A DNA stretch of 39,956 bases from an uncultured Gemmatimonadota bacterium (GCA_902805735.1 CADCTW010000062.1:1-39956); one strand, 5' to 3'. Shown: positions 18,261 through 26,927, numbered from the stretch's first letter. Made by a program: numbers and translations. Notes: generated by a model not told the origin, from the sequence alone.

Positions 18261-18390
18261 CCGGCGAAGATGTACGCATCCGGGCGCATGCGCAAGTAAG
18301 CTGCGCTCCTGCATACACTTACACGCCGACGCACGAACAACACGGAGCAGTAGCTGGCGCGTTCGTGCCGTCACCGCTCCCAAACAGCAG

Positions 18391-18420
18391 TCTCACACAG
18401 AGACACAGAGGCACAGAGAA
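18391..18420. repeat. P1 repeat, copy 6 (left arm only)
   Basis: A complete left arm with the GAGAAGAAC loop start, but the right arm is missing. What follows is the leader of the lipoprotein gene at 18481. It lies between divergent genes (comEC and the lipoprotein), the only P1 copy placed upstream of both neighbours, and it cannot form the hairpin. Confidence 0.9.
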
Positions 18421-18480
18421 GAACGAGCCTGGCCCGTCGGTTGCACGATTCCCGGCCGGGAGCAACCATGGGAGGTGGGT

Positions 18481-18858
18481 ATGCGCAAGCACAGCATCGT
18501 GCTGGCCGCCGTGATGGCGCTGGCCGCGTGTGACGGCGGGAGCATCTTCGGCGCGACGCGGGTTCCGGCGGGGGGAGCGGGGAGGGGGTCGATCACCGGG
18601 CAGGTGCAGGCGGACGGCGGCGGCCTGGGCGGCGTGACCGTTCTCCTGGCGAACACCGACTCCACCCGCACGGACGCGTCGGGAGCTTTTGCGTTCCGCG
18701 ACCTCGCCTCGGCCACGTACACGCTCACGGTGCGCGTGCCGCTCGGCTACGCGCCCCCTGCGGGCGAGACGAACCAGCGCACCGTCACCATCCCGACCGC
18801 CGGCGGATCGCAGCAGACGAACTTCGTCCTGCAGCGGACGACGGGCGGGGCATTCTAA
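18481..18858 (+). CDS. Small lipoprotein with carboxypeptidase-regulatory-like domain
   Basis: 125 residues. GGAGGT is 4 nt before ATG 18481. A lipoprotein signal (MRKHSIVLAAVMALAAC, lipobox LAAC) gives a lipid-anchored mature protein. After a short Gly-rich linker comes one beta-sandwich of the carboxypeptidase regulatory type: GSITGQVQADGGGLGGVTV, then DSTRTDASGAFAFRDLASATY and a final hydrophobic strand. Such domains are common at the start of TonB-linked and surface proteins, but here it stands alone. No catalytic residues are seen. The function is unknown; a surface or periplasmic scaffold role is inference. A frame open upstream to 17350 runs antisense through comEC and is not real. Confidence 0.82.
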   Translation: MRKHSIVLAAVMALAACDGGSIFGATRVPAGGAGRGSITGQVQADGGGLGGVTVLLANTDSTRTDASGAFAFRDLASATYTLTVRVPLGYAPPAGETNQRTVTIPTAGGSQQTNFVLQRTTGGAF

Positions 18859-18867
18859 AAACCAGGG

Positions 18868-18931
18868 CTCACACAGAGACACAGAGGCACAGAGAAGAAC
18901 CAATCTCTGTGCCTCTGTGTCTCTGTGTGAG
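18868..18931. repeat. P1 hairpin repeat, copy 7 (perfect 28-bp stem)
   Basis: Arms 18868-18895 and 18904-18931, loop AGAACCAA (8 nt). Placed between the converging stops of the lipoprotein gene (9 nt) and miaB (8 nt). Confidence 0.97.
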
Positions 18932-18939
18932 ACCTGCGT

Positions 18940-20298
18940 TCAAACCAGCGCGCCCACGACCTCGGCGTTGAAGGTGGCGCCCGTGGTGCTCGTCAGCGTC
19001 ACGTCCACGAAGCTGCCGATCAGGTCGGGCGTGCCTTCCAGGTTCACCGTCTTGTTGGTCTCGGTGCGGCCCTGAACGCCGCCGCGCCGCCCTTCCTTCT
19101 CTACGAGCACCTCCACCGTGCGGCCGACCCAGGACTGGTTGACCTCCAGCATGATCTGGCGCTGCATGTTGATCAGCCGTAGCAGGCGCTCCTGCCCCTC
19201 CGCCTCGGGGATGAACTGCTCGGCGGGGAGGCGGGTGGCCGGCGTGCCGTCGCGCGGGGAGTAGCGGTACATGTACGCCTCGTCGAAGCGCACGTCACGC
19301 ATCAGGCGCAGCGTCTTCTCGTACTCCTCCTCCGTCTCGCCGGGGAAAGCCACGATCACGTCGGTGGAAAGGGCGATGCCGGGGATGGCCTCGCGCACCC
19401 ACTCCACCTTCTCCATGTACTCCTCCACCGTGTAGCGGCGCAGCATCCGCTTCAGCGTGCGATTGCTTCCGCTCTGCACGGGAAGGTGCAGCTGCTCGCA
19501 CACCTCGGGCTCCGTGGCCATCACCTCCACCAGCTCGCGGGTGAAGTCGTTGGGGTGCGGCGAGGTGAAGCGGACGCGGCGGATGCCGTCGGTGCGCGCG
19601 ACCTCTTTCAGCAGGCGCGGGAAGTTCCAGTCGCCGTGCTCGTACGAGTTCACCGTCTGCCCCAGCAGCACCACCTCGGGCACGCCCTGCTCCGCCAGCG
19701 CCCGCACCTCGTCCAGGATCGCCCGCGGATCGCGGTTCTTCTCGTCGCCGCGCACGTAGGGGACGATGCAGTAGGTGCAGCGGTAGTTGCACCCGCGCTG
19801 GATGGGCACCCACGCGGAAACGGCGGAGGCGCGCTTGGCCGCCACGCCTTCGTAGTTCTCGTGCGGATCGAATCCGAGCACGGTGAGGCCGCCGCGCGCG
19901 GGCGCCGGGGTCATCTGCGGGAGGGTGAGGAGCGTGGGCCTGGACTCCAGCGCGCCGAGCGCCGCCAGCTTCTCGGGGAGCTGGCGGTACGAATCGGGCC
20001 CCATCACCAGGTCCACGCCGCCGGCGCGGCCCAGGAGCGACTCGCCCATGCGCTGCGCCATGCACCCGGTGACGCCGATGAGAGCCCCGCGCCGCCGCTG
20101 CTCCTGGAGCTGCCCCACGCGCCCGATGACGCGCTGCTCCGCGTGGTCGCGGATGGCGCAGGTGTTCACCAGGATGACGTCGGCGTCTTCCGCCGTTTCG
20201 GTCGCGACGTAGCCACTCTCCGCGAGGATCCCGTGCATCAGCTCGGAATCCGCGGTGTTCATCTGGCAGCCGTACGTCTCGATGTAGGCTCGCTTCAT
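18940..20298 (-). CDS. miaB: tRNA-2-methylthio-N6-dimethylallyladenosine synthase MiaB
   Basis: A radical-SAM enzyme that adds the methylthio group to i6A at position 37 of tRNAs reading UNN codons. It has 452 residues from ATG 20298. The N-terminal UPF0004 domain carries the three cysteines of the auxiliary 4Fe-4S cluster (YGCQMNTADSE, NTCAIRDHAE, TGCMAQR). The radical-SAM cluster is CNYRCTYC near residue 170. Further blocks are LLGQTVNSY, RFTSPHPNDF, LHLPVQSGSN and TDVIVAFPGETEEEY. A TRAM domain closes the protein (VEVLVEKE, GRTETNKTVN). NSY in LLGQTVNSY and the GCQMNTADSE start favour MiaB over MtaB or RimO. The frame extends 97 codons upstream into P2 repeats, which I reject. Confidence 0.96.
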   Translation of the reverse strand: MKRAYIETYGCQMNTADSELMHGILAESGYVATETAEDADVILVNTCAIRDHAEQRVIGRVGQLQEQRRRGALIGVTGCMAQRMGESLLGRAGGVDLVMGPDSYRQLPEKLAALGALESRPTLLTLPQMTPAPARGGLTVLGFDPHENYEGVAAKRASAVSAWVPIQRGCNYRCTYCIVPYVRGDEKNRDPRAILDEVRALAEQGVPEVVLLGQTVNSYEHGDWNFPRLLKEVARTDGIRRVRFTSPHPNDFTRELVEVMATEPEVCEQLHLPVQSGSNRTLKRMLRRYTVEEYMEKVEWVREAIPGIALSTDVIVAFPGETEEEYEKTLRLMRDVRFDEAYMYRYSPRDGTPATRLPAEQFIPEAEGQERLLRLINMQRQIMLEVNQSWVGRTVEVLVEKEGRRGGVQGRTETNKTVNLEGTPDLIGSFVDVTLTSTTGATFNAEVVGALV

Positions 20299-20398
20299 GG
20301 GACTGCTGGCTTTACGGGGGACGGGGTGGAGGGGGTGCTTACACCGGAGGGGCGGGATGGTTCGGAAGAGGGGGAACGGGGGATACGAGCGCGCGGAG

Positions 20399-20453
20399 AG
20401 GGCCCTCACCCCCCGACCCCCTCTCCCGATAACGGGAGAGGGGGCGATTTCCG
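20399..20453. repeat. P2 repeat, forward
   Basis: GGGCCCTCACCCCCCGACCC, then CTCTCCC-GATAAC-GGGAGAG and GGGGGCGATTTCC. The inner stem is 7-8 bp. The 321 bp between the glyA stop and the miaB start (20299-20619) hold this copy, a reverse copy at 20529 and about 75 nt between them; no gene is visible. Confidence 0.9.
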
Positions 20454-20528
20454 ACCATCCAGCCGCAACCAGCCTCGGGCGGAGCCGCGGCTCAGACGAA
20501 AACCGCGGCCGCGAGCGACACAGAAGAT

Positions 20529-20580
20529 GCGCCCCCCTCTCCCATTCTTGGGAGAGCGGGGGTCGGGGGGGTGAGGGCCC
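20529..20580. repeat. P2 repeat, reverse
   Basis: GCGCCCCCCTCTCCC-ATTCTT-GGGAGAG, then CGGGGGTCGGGGGGGTGAGG and GCCC. Its inner loop differs from the forward copy while the CTCCC/GGGAG stem is kept. It ends 40 nt before the glyA stop. Confidence 0.9.
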
Positions 20581-20619
20581 TTTCAGCACGAGCCCCCCGT
20601 CTGCCCCGTCCCCCGCCGT

Positions 20620-21873
20620 TCAAGCCCGCGCCCACTCCGCGTACAGCGGGAAACGGTCGCACATCTCGCGGATCTCGCCGCGGACGGCCGCGCTGACGGT
20701 TTCGTCGTCGGGGGCGGTGACGACGCGGTCGATGAGGGCGGCGATGGCGCGCATCTCGTCGGGGCCCAGGCCGCGCGTGGTGAGGGCCGGGGTGCCGATG
20801 CGGATGCCGGAGGTGACGAAGGGGGACTCCGTCTCGCCCGGGACGGTGTTCTTGTTGACGGTGATGCCGGCGCGGTCCAGCGCCTTCTCGGCCACCTTGC
20901 CGGTTACGCCCTTGCTGCGCAGGTCCACCAGCACCAGGTGGTTGTCCGTGCCGCCGGAGACCAGCGTGAAGCCGCGCTCCACCAGCGCCTCGCCCAGCGC
21001 GCGCGCGTTCTCGATCACGCGGCCGCTGTAGAGGGCGAAGTCCGGCTGCAGCGCCTCGCCGAACGCGACGGCCTTGGCGGCGATCACGTGCATCAGCGGG
21101 CCGCCCTGCACGCCGGGGAAGATCTGCTTGTCGATGGACTTCGCGTGCTCCTCGCGGCACATGATCAGGCCGCCGCGGGGGCCGCGCAGCGTCTTGTGCG
21201 TGGTGGAGGTGACCACGTCCGCAAAGGGCACGGGCGAGGGGTGGTGCCCCGAAGCCACCAGCCCGGCGATGTGCGCCATGTCCACCACGAACTGCGCGCC
21301 GCACTCGCGGGCGATCTCGCCCATCGTCTCGAAGTCGATCTGGCGCGGGTACGCGCTCGCGCCCCCCACGATCACCTTGGGGCGCACCGTCATGGCCTGC
21401 TCGCGAAGCGCCTGGTAGTCGATGCGGTGGTCGTCCGGGCGCACGCCGTACGCGGCCACCTTGTACAGGCGCCCGCTGAAGTTGACCGGCGACCCGTGCG
21501 TCAGGTGCCCGCCCTCGGAGAGGTTCATCCCCAGGAGGGTGTCGCCGGGCTGCATCAGCGCGAAGTAGACGGCCATGTTGGCCTGCGCGCCCGAGTGCGG
21601 CTGCACGTTGGCGTGCTCCGCGCCGAAGAGGCGCAGGAGGCGCTCCTGCGCCAGCCGCTCCACCTCGTCCACCACCTCGCACCCGCCGTAGTAGCGCTTC
21701 CCGGGGTACCCTTCGGCGTACTTGTTGGTGAGCACGGAGCCCATCGCCTGGAGCACCGCCCGCGAGACGAAGTTCTCCGAGGCGATCATCTCCAGCTGGT
21801 GCTCCTGCCGTGCGGTCTCTTCGCCGATCAGGCGGTAGATGTCGGCGTCGGCGGCTTTCAGCGCGTCTTGCAT
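20620..21873 (-). CDS. glyA: Serine hydroxymethyltransferase
   Basis: A PLP enzyme that interconverts serine and glycine while charging tetrahydrofolate with a one-carbon unit. It has 417 residues, exactly in the bacterial range. Family blocks: [12 protein letters not shown] near the N-terminus, [40 protein letters not shown] and [14 protein letters not shown], whose Lys (near residue 227) binds PLP. The C-terminal block [20 protein letters not shown] is also intact. The start is ATG 21873. It is transcribed leftward toward miaB, with two P2 repeats in between. The 84 bp upstream to the PIN gene could contain its promoter, but I do not recognise a clear one. Confidence 0.98.
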   Translation of the reverse strand: MQDALKAADADIYRLIGEETARQEHQLEMIASENFVSRAVLQAMGSVLTNKYAEGYPGKRYYGGCEVVDEVERLAQERLLRLFGAEHANVQPHSGAQANMAVYFALMQPGDTLLGMNLSEGGHLTHGSPVNFSGRLYKVAAYGVRPDDHRIDYQALREQAMTVRPKVIVGGASAYPRQIDFETMGEIARECGAQFVVDMAHIAGLVASGHHPSPVPFADVVTSTTHKTLRGPRGGLIMCREEHAKSIDKQIFPGVQGGPLMHVIAAKAVAFGEALQPDFALYSGRVIENARALGEALVERGFTLVSGGTDNHLVLVDLRSKGVTGKVAEKALDRAGITVNKNTVPGETESPFVTSGIRIGTPALTTRGLGPDEMRAIAALIDRVVTAPDDETVSAAVRGEIREMCDRFPLYAEWARA

Positions 21874-21957
21874 GTCGGTGCGTCTCCGTGCGGCGGCGGT
21901 CGTTCGGAAGCCCCGGAAACTAGCGGGTCGAGGGCCGCGGGGCGAGTGCCCGGTTGT

Positions 21958-22362
21958 TCACGGGGTGATGAGATCAAGCCGCGGGTAGTAGCTCCTGTAA
22001 CGCGCCGCATCGCGCGTCAGGAGCCGCATCTGGCGAACCGCGGCGTGTGCGCCGATGTAGAAGTCCGGGAGGGGAGATCTGCGTTCGCCGCCGCGCCTGC
22101 GATACGCGAGAAAGCTCTTCCCCGCGAGGAACGCGGCCTCCCACGGGAGCGCGTCCCGCCGGAACCGGGACGCGGGCAGCGCCACATCGAGATCCTCCAC
22201 ACGATCGAAACCCACCGAGACTTCCGCGTAAATCACCGGGTTGATCACCAGCACCGCCTCATCCGCGCAACGCTCGAGCGTATCCGCCGACCAATCACCC
22301 CATGCGGGATCGTCGGTCAGCACGTCCAGGAGCACGTTGCTGTCGACGAGAACGCCACTCAA
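21958..22362 (-). CDS. PIN-domain toxin, VapC type
   Basis: A probable ribonuclease toxin of a toxin-antitoxin pair. It has 134 residues. The four acidic positions of the PIN fold are all present: D7 (VLVDSNVLLDV), E47 (NPVIYAEVSVG), D100 (LPDFYIGAHA) and D118 (LLTRDAARY). The conserved Asn next to D7 is present too. The start is TTG 22362, overlapping the antitoxin stop as TTGA; no ATG or GTG lies before D7, so TTG is the likely start. The rare start codon with overlap suggests translation is coupled to the antitoxin and kept low. It follows the helicase gene on the same strand, with a P1 half-copy between. Confidence 0.9.
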   Translation of the reverse strand: MSGVLVDSNVLLDVLTDDPAWGDWSADTLERCADEAVLVINPVIYAEVSVGFDRVEDLDVALPASRFRRDALPWEAAFLAGKSFLAYRRRGGERRSPLPDFYIGAHAAVRQMRLLTRDAARYRSYYPRLDLITP

Positions 22363-22589
22363 CCTTCACCGCGCGTGAGGGCCATGATCTCGTCCGTGGT
22401 CATCCCACCTTTCGCGCGCCCGCGCATGTGCTCCACGAGGGAGCGTCCGCGCGAGTGCCGCCCCAGAGCCTTTCTGAGCAACACACCGCCGTCCACCACG
22501 GTGAACTCAACCTCCGTATCCGGAAGCAGCCCGAGCTCCTCACGGATGTTCTGAGGAATGGTTACCTGTCCCTTCGTGCTGATTTTCAT
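22359..22589 (-). CDS. AbrB/MazE-type antitoxin
   Basis: 76 residues from ATG 22589. The N-terminal half is a SpoVT-AbrB DNA-binding fold: MKISTKGQVTIPQNIREELG, then LLPDTEVEFTVVDGGVLLRK. The C-terminal half (HSRGRSLVEHMRGRAKGGMT, then DEIMALTRGE) is the part expected to wrap the PIN toxin. It should neutralise the toxin and repress its own promoter. An open extension of 17 residues upstream (to 22640) lacks family resemblance. The stop overlaps the toxin TTG. Confidence 0.92.
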   Translation of the reverse strand: MKISTKGQVTIPQNIREELGLLPDTEVEFTVVDGGVLLRKALGRHSRGRSLVEHMRGRAKGGMTTDEIMALTRGEG

Positions 22590-22671
22590 GAATCGGTCTA
22601 GTAGGAGTGGGATTGGTAGGAATCTAACCACGCACGCCAAGCTTCACCATCCCGCTTCACACACGGTTTCA

Positions 22672-22716
22672 TCTCTGTGCCTCTGTGCCTCTGTGCCTCT
22701 GTGTCTCTGTGTGAGA
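22672..22716. repeat. P1 repeat, copy 8 (right arm only, with internal expansion)
   Basis: Only the right arm is present, and its CTCTGTGC unit is repeated three times in a row (8-nt direct repeats) before the normal CTCTGTGTCTCTGTGTGAG end. It cannot form the standard hairpin. It ends 7 nt from the helicase stop codon (22724), the usual P1 distance. Confidence 0.9.
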
Positions 22717-22723
22717 CTTCTGT

Positions 22724-25700
22724 TTACAGGGGCCAGACGTGGCACTGGGCGGCGACCGTGCCACCCTCCGGCGTGGGGAGATCCACCTGGCGCACGGGGC
22801 CGGAGGCGGCGCGGGCGTAGCCCTTCACGGCCAGCGACGCGCCCATCACCTGCTCGTCGCGGGGGAGAGTGCGCAGGACTTCCTGGCTGAGGAAGACGAC
22901 CAGCTTCGCCCTGGGGCGGGTGATGGCGACGTTGAAGCGGTTGGGGTTGAGCAGGAACGACGCTTCGCGCTCCGCGTACTCGCGGTCCGCGACGGCGTAG
23001 GAGACGACGATCATCTCGCGCTCGTTGCCCTGCATGCGCTCCACCGTGTCCACGACGGGGAGCTCGGCGCGGGGCCAGCCGCCGGCCACCAGCTCGCCCA
23101 GGATGGCGCTGTTCTGCGCGCGGTGCGGGGAGATGGCGGCGAACGCGTGGCTGCGGAAAGCGTCCGCCGTGTACGGCTCGCCCGTGGCCGGATCCAGCAT
23201 CCCGGCGCGGGCCAGGCGGGCGAGGCGGGCCACCAGCGCGGCCTCGAAGGGGTTGCGGGCGGTCGCGCGGACACCTTCGTACGTGCAGAAGACGACCGCC
23301 TCCTCCGGGCGGAAGAAGACGTTCCAGAGGAGCGCATCCACCCGATCGACGAAACTCCCGCCGGCGAGACGAAGCCGCCAGTCCGGCACCCTGGACACCA
23401 GACCCGGATAGAAGACGCGGCGCGGGTAGCGGACGAGCGCCTGGTTCATCCGCCGGCTCTCGCGCAGGGTAAAACGCCCGAACTTCTCCGCGAAATGCGT
23501 GAAGGCGGAGCCGAAGAGGGTGTTCTCCGGGTCGTAGCTGCCGCGGATAATGGGGGCGAGCTGCCGGTCGTCGCCGCACAGGATCACGCGGCCGCCGCGG
23601 CGGATGGACGAGAGCGCGATCAGCGAGTCCGCCACCTTCATCTGCGACGCCTCGTCGATCACCACCACGTCGAAGAGCGGGCGCACCGGCGCGCCGCTCT
23701 CTTCGTCGTCGGAAGAAGCGCCGTTCATCGCGCGCAACTGCTTCCACAGGGACCACACGGTGGAGCCGACCACGACCGGCTCGTTGGCGGCGTCGGAGGC
23801 GGCGAGGATGCGGGCGAGGTGCGTGTCCGGGACCACCTCCGCACGGACGCCGTCCAGGTCCGCGTCGGCCTCGCTCCCGCGCCCCGCCAGCTTCACCACG
23901 CGCAACGGATCGGGGATGCCGCTGGCCTCCAGCTCGCGCGCGATCCGCACCAGCACGTTGACGACGGCGCGGTGCGTGGCCGCGCTCACCAGGATGCGGC
24001 AGCGCCGCCCCGCGCGCTTCGCGGCCGCCGCGATGCCGATCAGCATCCACGCCAGCAGGTACGTCTTCCCCGTCCCTGGCGGGCCCCATACGACGGAGAT
24101 CTCGCGCTCGAACACCCCGCGCCACGCCGTTTCCTGCTCCGCGTTCAGCACGGGGCGTCCGAAGGCGTGCGCGGCGGGGCGCAGGGCGGCGTCCCAGCCC
24201 GCATCGGCGTCGAACGGCGCCAGGAGCCAGTCGGAGACCCGCTCGCCGTGCAGCAGCCGCGTCACGAACTCCGCCTCGCCGCGCCCGGCCGCCAGCGCGC
24301 GCAGGGTGGCGACGACGCGGCGGGTGTTGAAGTCGGCCTCCGCCCTGTCCAGCACGCACACGCGGCCGAAGTCCAGGAGCCGGTCGCGCTCGGCGGCCTT
24401 CCAGCCGTCCTCGGAGGCGAGCGTCATGCGCGGCGGGTCGGCGGCGAGGTCGAAATCCACCAGCTCAGCGCTCAGCTTGCGGCGCAGCCAGGGCTTGCGA
24501 TGCGTCTCGGTGAGGGTGCGGCCGTCGTCGTTGGTGAGGAGGAGCGCGAAGTCGCCCGGGCGGAACTTGGCCTCGCGGCACTCCGGATCGAAGGTGAAGA
24601 CGGCGCTGCGATCCTCGCGCATCTCCACCAGCTCCACACCGCGGATGCACTCGAAGCGGCTCGCGCGCTCATGCGTGGGGAGCGCGTGCAGCGAACGGAT
24701 GGCGGCGCTCTCCTCCGCCGCCTCCAGCTCCGTGAGCATGCGCAGCGATTCGAGGAGCGGATCGGCGATGGGATCGCCGGACGCGGCGCCGGGGAGCGCG
24801 GCAGGCTCCAGGCGCAGCCGCGGGTCTCCCTTGCGGCGCGCGGCGCGGTCGCGGACGGCGCGCACCAGCGAATCCAGCGCGGCCAGCTTGGATTCCACGG
24901 TCGCCACGATCTCGGCGCGCACCTCGTCGGGACCCTGCCCGCCGGCGGGGCGGCGGTTCCAGACGTTGTGGATGCGCTCGAACGCCACCTGGCTGGAGAA
25001 GGGCGATCCGTACGTGTCGCGCGGGCGGTGCACGGCGGGCGCGACGGCGGGCTGCAGCGCCTCGGAGACGCGCGCCAGGTCCCACGCGTACGGCACCGGG
25101 AGGGCGAAGAGCTCCGAGATGACGTCCAGCAGGATCGTCCCCGGCGCCGTGGAGGCGGGGCGCGCGCCTTCTCCGGGGAAGAGGAGCGCGGCAAGGGCGG
25201 CGATGGCCGGCTGCGCCTCCGCGTCCCCCAGGTGGCGCTGAAGGAGCCCGCGGAGGATCTCCATCTCCCCCGCATCGTACACGAAGAAGTGCACCGAGCG
25301 CCCCTCCGCCTCGCCCAGCGCCGCGCCCAGGTGCGCCAGGAAACCGCCCAGCATCCTCCGCTCGGCGGACGGCTTCCCCGCATCGCACACGAACACGCTC
25401 GCCGCGCGCCGCCCCAGCCCCTCCACGCGCACGCCGAGCGCGAAGCAGAGCCCCGTCACCGGGTCGCTTTCGGCGGAGAGGAGGACACGCACGCCCTCGC
25501 TCATCCCCATGCGGTGCGTGCGCCCCTCCACGTCGAACACCTTGCGGAAGGCGAGCGCCTGCACGCGCTGCTTGAGCTGCGCCGGGTTGGATTCCAGCGC
25601 GTGCGAGCCGGTGTAGATCCCCTTGCGGAACGACGCCTTCTGCAGCGCCGCCACGGTGCGGATCCCCTGCGCGTGGAGCGCCTGCCTGGCGACGGGGGTG

Positions 25701-26494
25701 ATCCCGTTGACGCGCGCCAGGTCGTCCGTGCGGTCCGCCTCGGCGCGGCAGTGCTCAAAGAAGCCGCACCCCGCGCACACCGGCAGCAGGTGCCACGCGG
25801 CCTCGCCGGGCGCGCACGCGGCCACGCGCGGCAGGTCTTCGCGGAACAGCTCCTCCACGTGGTGCCGGTAGGCGGCCAGCGCGAAGGGGCGCGGCTTGCG
25901 GGCGCCGCGCGTCCAGATCCACCCGCGCCGCGTCTCCGCGACGCCGTCCAGCCCTTCGGCGCGGCAGATCTCTGCGAGGACGAGCGAGTAGAAGGCGACC
26001 TGCGCGAAGTGCTGCAGCGTGCCGTTGCGGCTCCACTTGATGTCCACCACCCCGAAGCGCGGCCGCCCGTCCGCACCGCGGCGAATGCGGATCAGGTCCG
26101 GCTGCGCGGGCTGGATGGAGATGGATGGATCGATCCCGTGGCGCGCCGCGAACGCCGCGGGATCGGGGAGGACCAGCTCCGGCTGCACGATCCACCGCAC
26201 CTCACCCGGATCGCGCAGCGCCTCCACGACGCGCGCGTACGGCAGCTTCACCGCCTCCCCGTGCGGATTGCGCCCCGCCGCGAGCACCGCTCCGGGAAAG
26301 CGGCGCTCGAGCTGCGCGAGCCTGCGCTGCTCGAACAGGCGCCCGGCGCGCGTGAGCAGCCCCGTCCCCGGCCGCGCCAGGGACGCCGGGATCTCGCCGC
26401 CGCGCTCGGCCGCGGGCACCATCTCCCAGCGAAGGCGGCGGTCGCAGCGGAAGCGGAAGTGTTGTGCTGCGAGCGATCCGGTGAGGCGAAGCAT
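22724..26494 (-). CDS. TM0106-type fusion: Cas4-like RecB nuclease plus SF1 (Upf1/Dna2-like) helicase
   Basis: 1256 residues. The N-terminal part (to about residue 250) is a PD-(D/E)xK nuclease with an iron-sulfur cage: a Cys in FRFRCDRRLRWEM, the active-site pair QPDLIRI and GVVDIKWS (near residue 150), then CAGCGFFEHC (C-x2-C-x5-C), the Cas4/AddB/Dna2 pattern. A helix-hairpin-helix-like stretch (ARVNGITPVARQALHAQGIR) and an RNase H-like middle region follow. The C-terminal SF1B helicase has GPPGTGKTYLLAW (near 800), VVIDEASQM (near 946), CGDDRQLAPI, ESRRMN and a final motif VAITRPRAKLVVF. The architecture predicts a nuclease-helicase acting on nucleic-acid ends or flaps. Its role is not established; repair or defence are both possible. 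It is followed on the same strand by a toxin-antitoxin pair. Confidence 0.9.
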   Translation of the reverse strand: MLRLTGSLAAQHFRFRCDRRLRWEMVPAAERGGEIPASLARPGTGLLTRAGRLFEQRRLAQLERRFPGAVLAAGRNPHGEAVKLPYARVVEALRDPGEVRWIVQPELVLPDPAAFAARHGIDPSISIQPAQPDLIRIRRGADGRPRFGVVDIKWSRNGTLQHFAQVAFYSLVLAEICRAEGLDGVAETRRGWIWTRGARKPRPFALAAYRHHVEELFREDLPRVAACAPGEAAWHLLPVCAGCGFFEHCRAEADRTDDLARVNGITPVARQALHAQGIRTVAALQKASFRKGIYTGSHALESNPAQLKQRVQALAFRKVFDVEGRTHRMGMSEGVRVLLSAESDPVTGLCFALGVRVEGLGRRAASVFVCDAGKPSAERRMLGGFLAHLGAALGEAEGRSVHFFVYDAGEMEILRGLLQRHLGDAEAQPAIAALAALLFPGEGARPASTAPGTILLDVISELFALPVPYAWDLARVSEALQPAVAPAVHRPRDTYGSPFSSQVAFERIHNVWNRRPAGGQGPDEVRAEIVATVESKLAALDSLVRAVRDRAARRKGDPRLRLEPAALPGAASGDPIADPLLESLRMLTELEAAEESAAIRSLHALPTHERASRFECIRGVELVEMREDRSAVFTFDPECREAKFRPGDFALLLTNDDGRTLTETHRKPWLRRKLSAELVDFDLAADPPRMTLASEDGWKAAERDRLLDFGRVCVLDRAEADFNTRRVVATLRALAAGRGEAEFVTRLLHGERVSDWLLAPFDADAGWDAALRPAAHAFGRPVLNAEQETAWRGVFEREISVVWGPPGTGKTYLLAWMLIGIAAAAKRAGRRCRILVSAATHRAVVNVLVRIARELEASGIPDPLRVVKLAGRGSEADADLDGVRAEVVPDTHLARILAASDAANEPVVVGSTVWSLWKQLRAMNGASSDDEESGAPVRPLFDVVVIDEASQMKVADSLIALSSIRRGGRVILCGDDRQLAPIIRGSYDPENTLFGSAFTHFAEKFGRFTLRESRRMNQALVRYPRRVFYPGLVSRVPDWRLRLAGGSFVDRVDALLWNVFFRPEEAVVFCTYEGVRATARNPFEAALVARLARLARAGMLDPATGEPYTADAFRSHAFAAISPHRAQNSAILGELVAGGWPRAELPVVDTVERMQGNEREMIVVSYAVADREYAEREASFLLNPNRFNVAITRPRAKLVVFLSQEVLRTLPRDEQVMGASLAVKGYARAASGPVRQVDLPTPEGGTVAAQCHVWPL

Positions 26495-26581
26495 GCGATC
26501 GGGTTGCGGGTGTGCGGAATTAGAAACGCATGGTACCGGAAGGAGGGGGTGGGGTACAAGCGAAGAAAAGCCGAAGGAAGG

Positions 26582-26644
26582 GGGCCCTCACCCGGCAGCT
26601 TACAGCTGCCACCCTCTCCCAGAAACTGCCCTGGGAGAGGGGAC
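26582..26644. repeat. P2 repeat, forward, long type
   Basis: GGGCCCTCACCCGGCAGCTT, a 7-bp hairpin GGCAGCT-TAC-AGCTGCC, then CTCTCCCA-GAAACTGCCC-TGGGAGAG. Same subtype as the copy that ends holB. The 477 bp between the helicase and feoA starts (26495-26971) hold three P2 copies and the iron-responsive promoter region, and no gene. Confidence 0.88.
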
Positions 26645-26685
26645 CACTTCGCGTGCGGCGAGCATGGGAGTGGACGCGCGGACGG

Positions 26686-26742
26686 AGGCCCTCACCTCCC
26701 GACCTCCTCCCCCAAACAGCTGGGGGAGGAGGCGATTTCCAC
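26686..26742. repeat. P2 repeat, forward
   Basis: AGGCCCTCACCTCCCGACCT, then CCTCCCCC-AAACAG-CTGGGGGAGG and AGGCGATTTCC. The inner stem is CCTCCCCC/GGGGGAGG, where other copies have CTCTCCC/GGGAGAG. Confidence 0.88.
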
Positions 26743-26815
26743 ACGTCCTCGCGACGAAGCGGCCACTGCCCAGCCGCAGCCCGTGAGAGGCACAGCGCGG
26801 CTGGATGGCTGGAGT

Positions 26816-26870
26816 GCGCCCCCCTCTCCCAGTATTGGGAGAGCGGGGGTCGGGGGGGTGAGGGCCTGCC
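26816..26870. repeat. P2 repeat, reverse
   Basis: GCGCCCCCCTCTCCC-AGTATT-GGGAGAG, then CGGGGGTCGGGGGGGTGAGG. Nearly identical to the copy at 20529 outside its loop. Confidence 0.9.
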
Positions 26871-26927
26871 GTTCCCCGTTCTCAATCCTTGCGTACACCG
26901 CCATCCACGCTTTATCTTCGCATCGGT

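Noticed and set aside
15999-18299. 766-codon plus-strand frame antisense to comEC
   Set aside because: Composition is Arg/His/Glu-rich low complexity, with no motif; comEC on the minus strand has all family blocks.
20299-20589. 97-residue N-terminal extension of MiaB
   Set aside because: The extension translates P2 repeats (Pro-rich, Arg-rich), and MiaB proteins begin at the YIETYGCQMN block.
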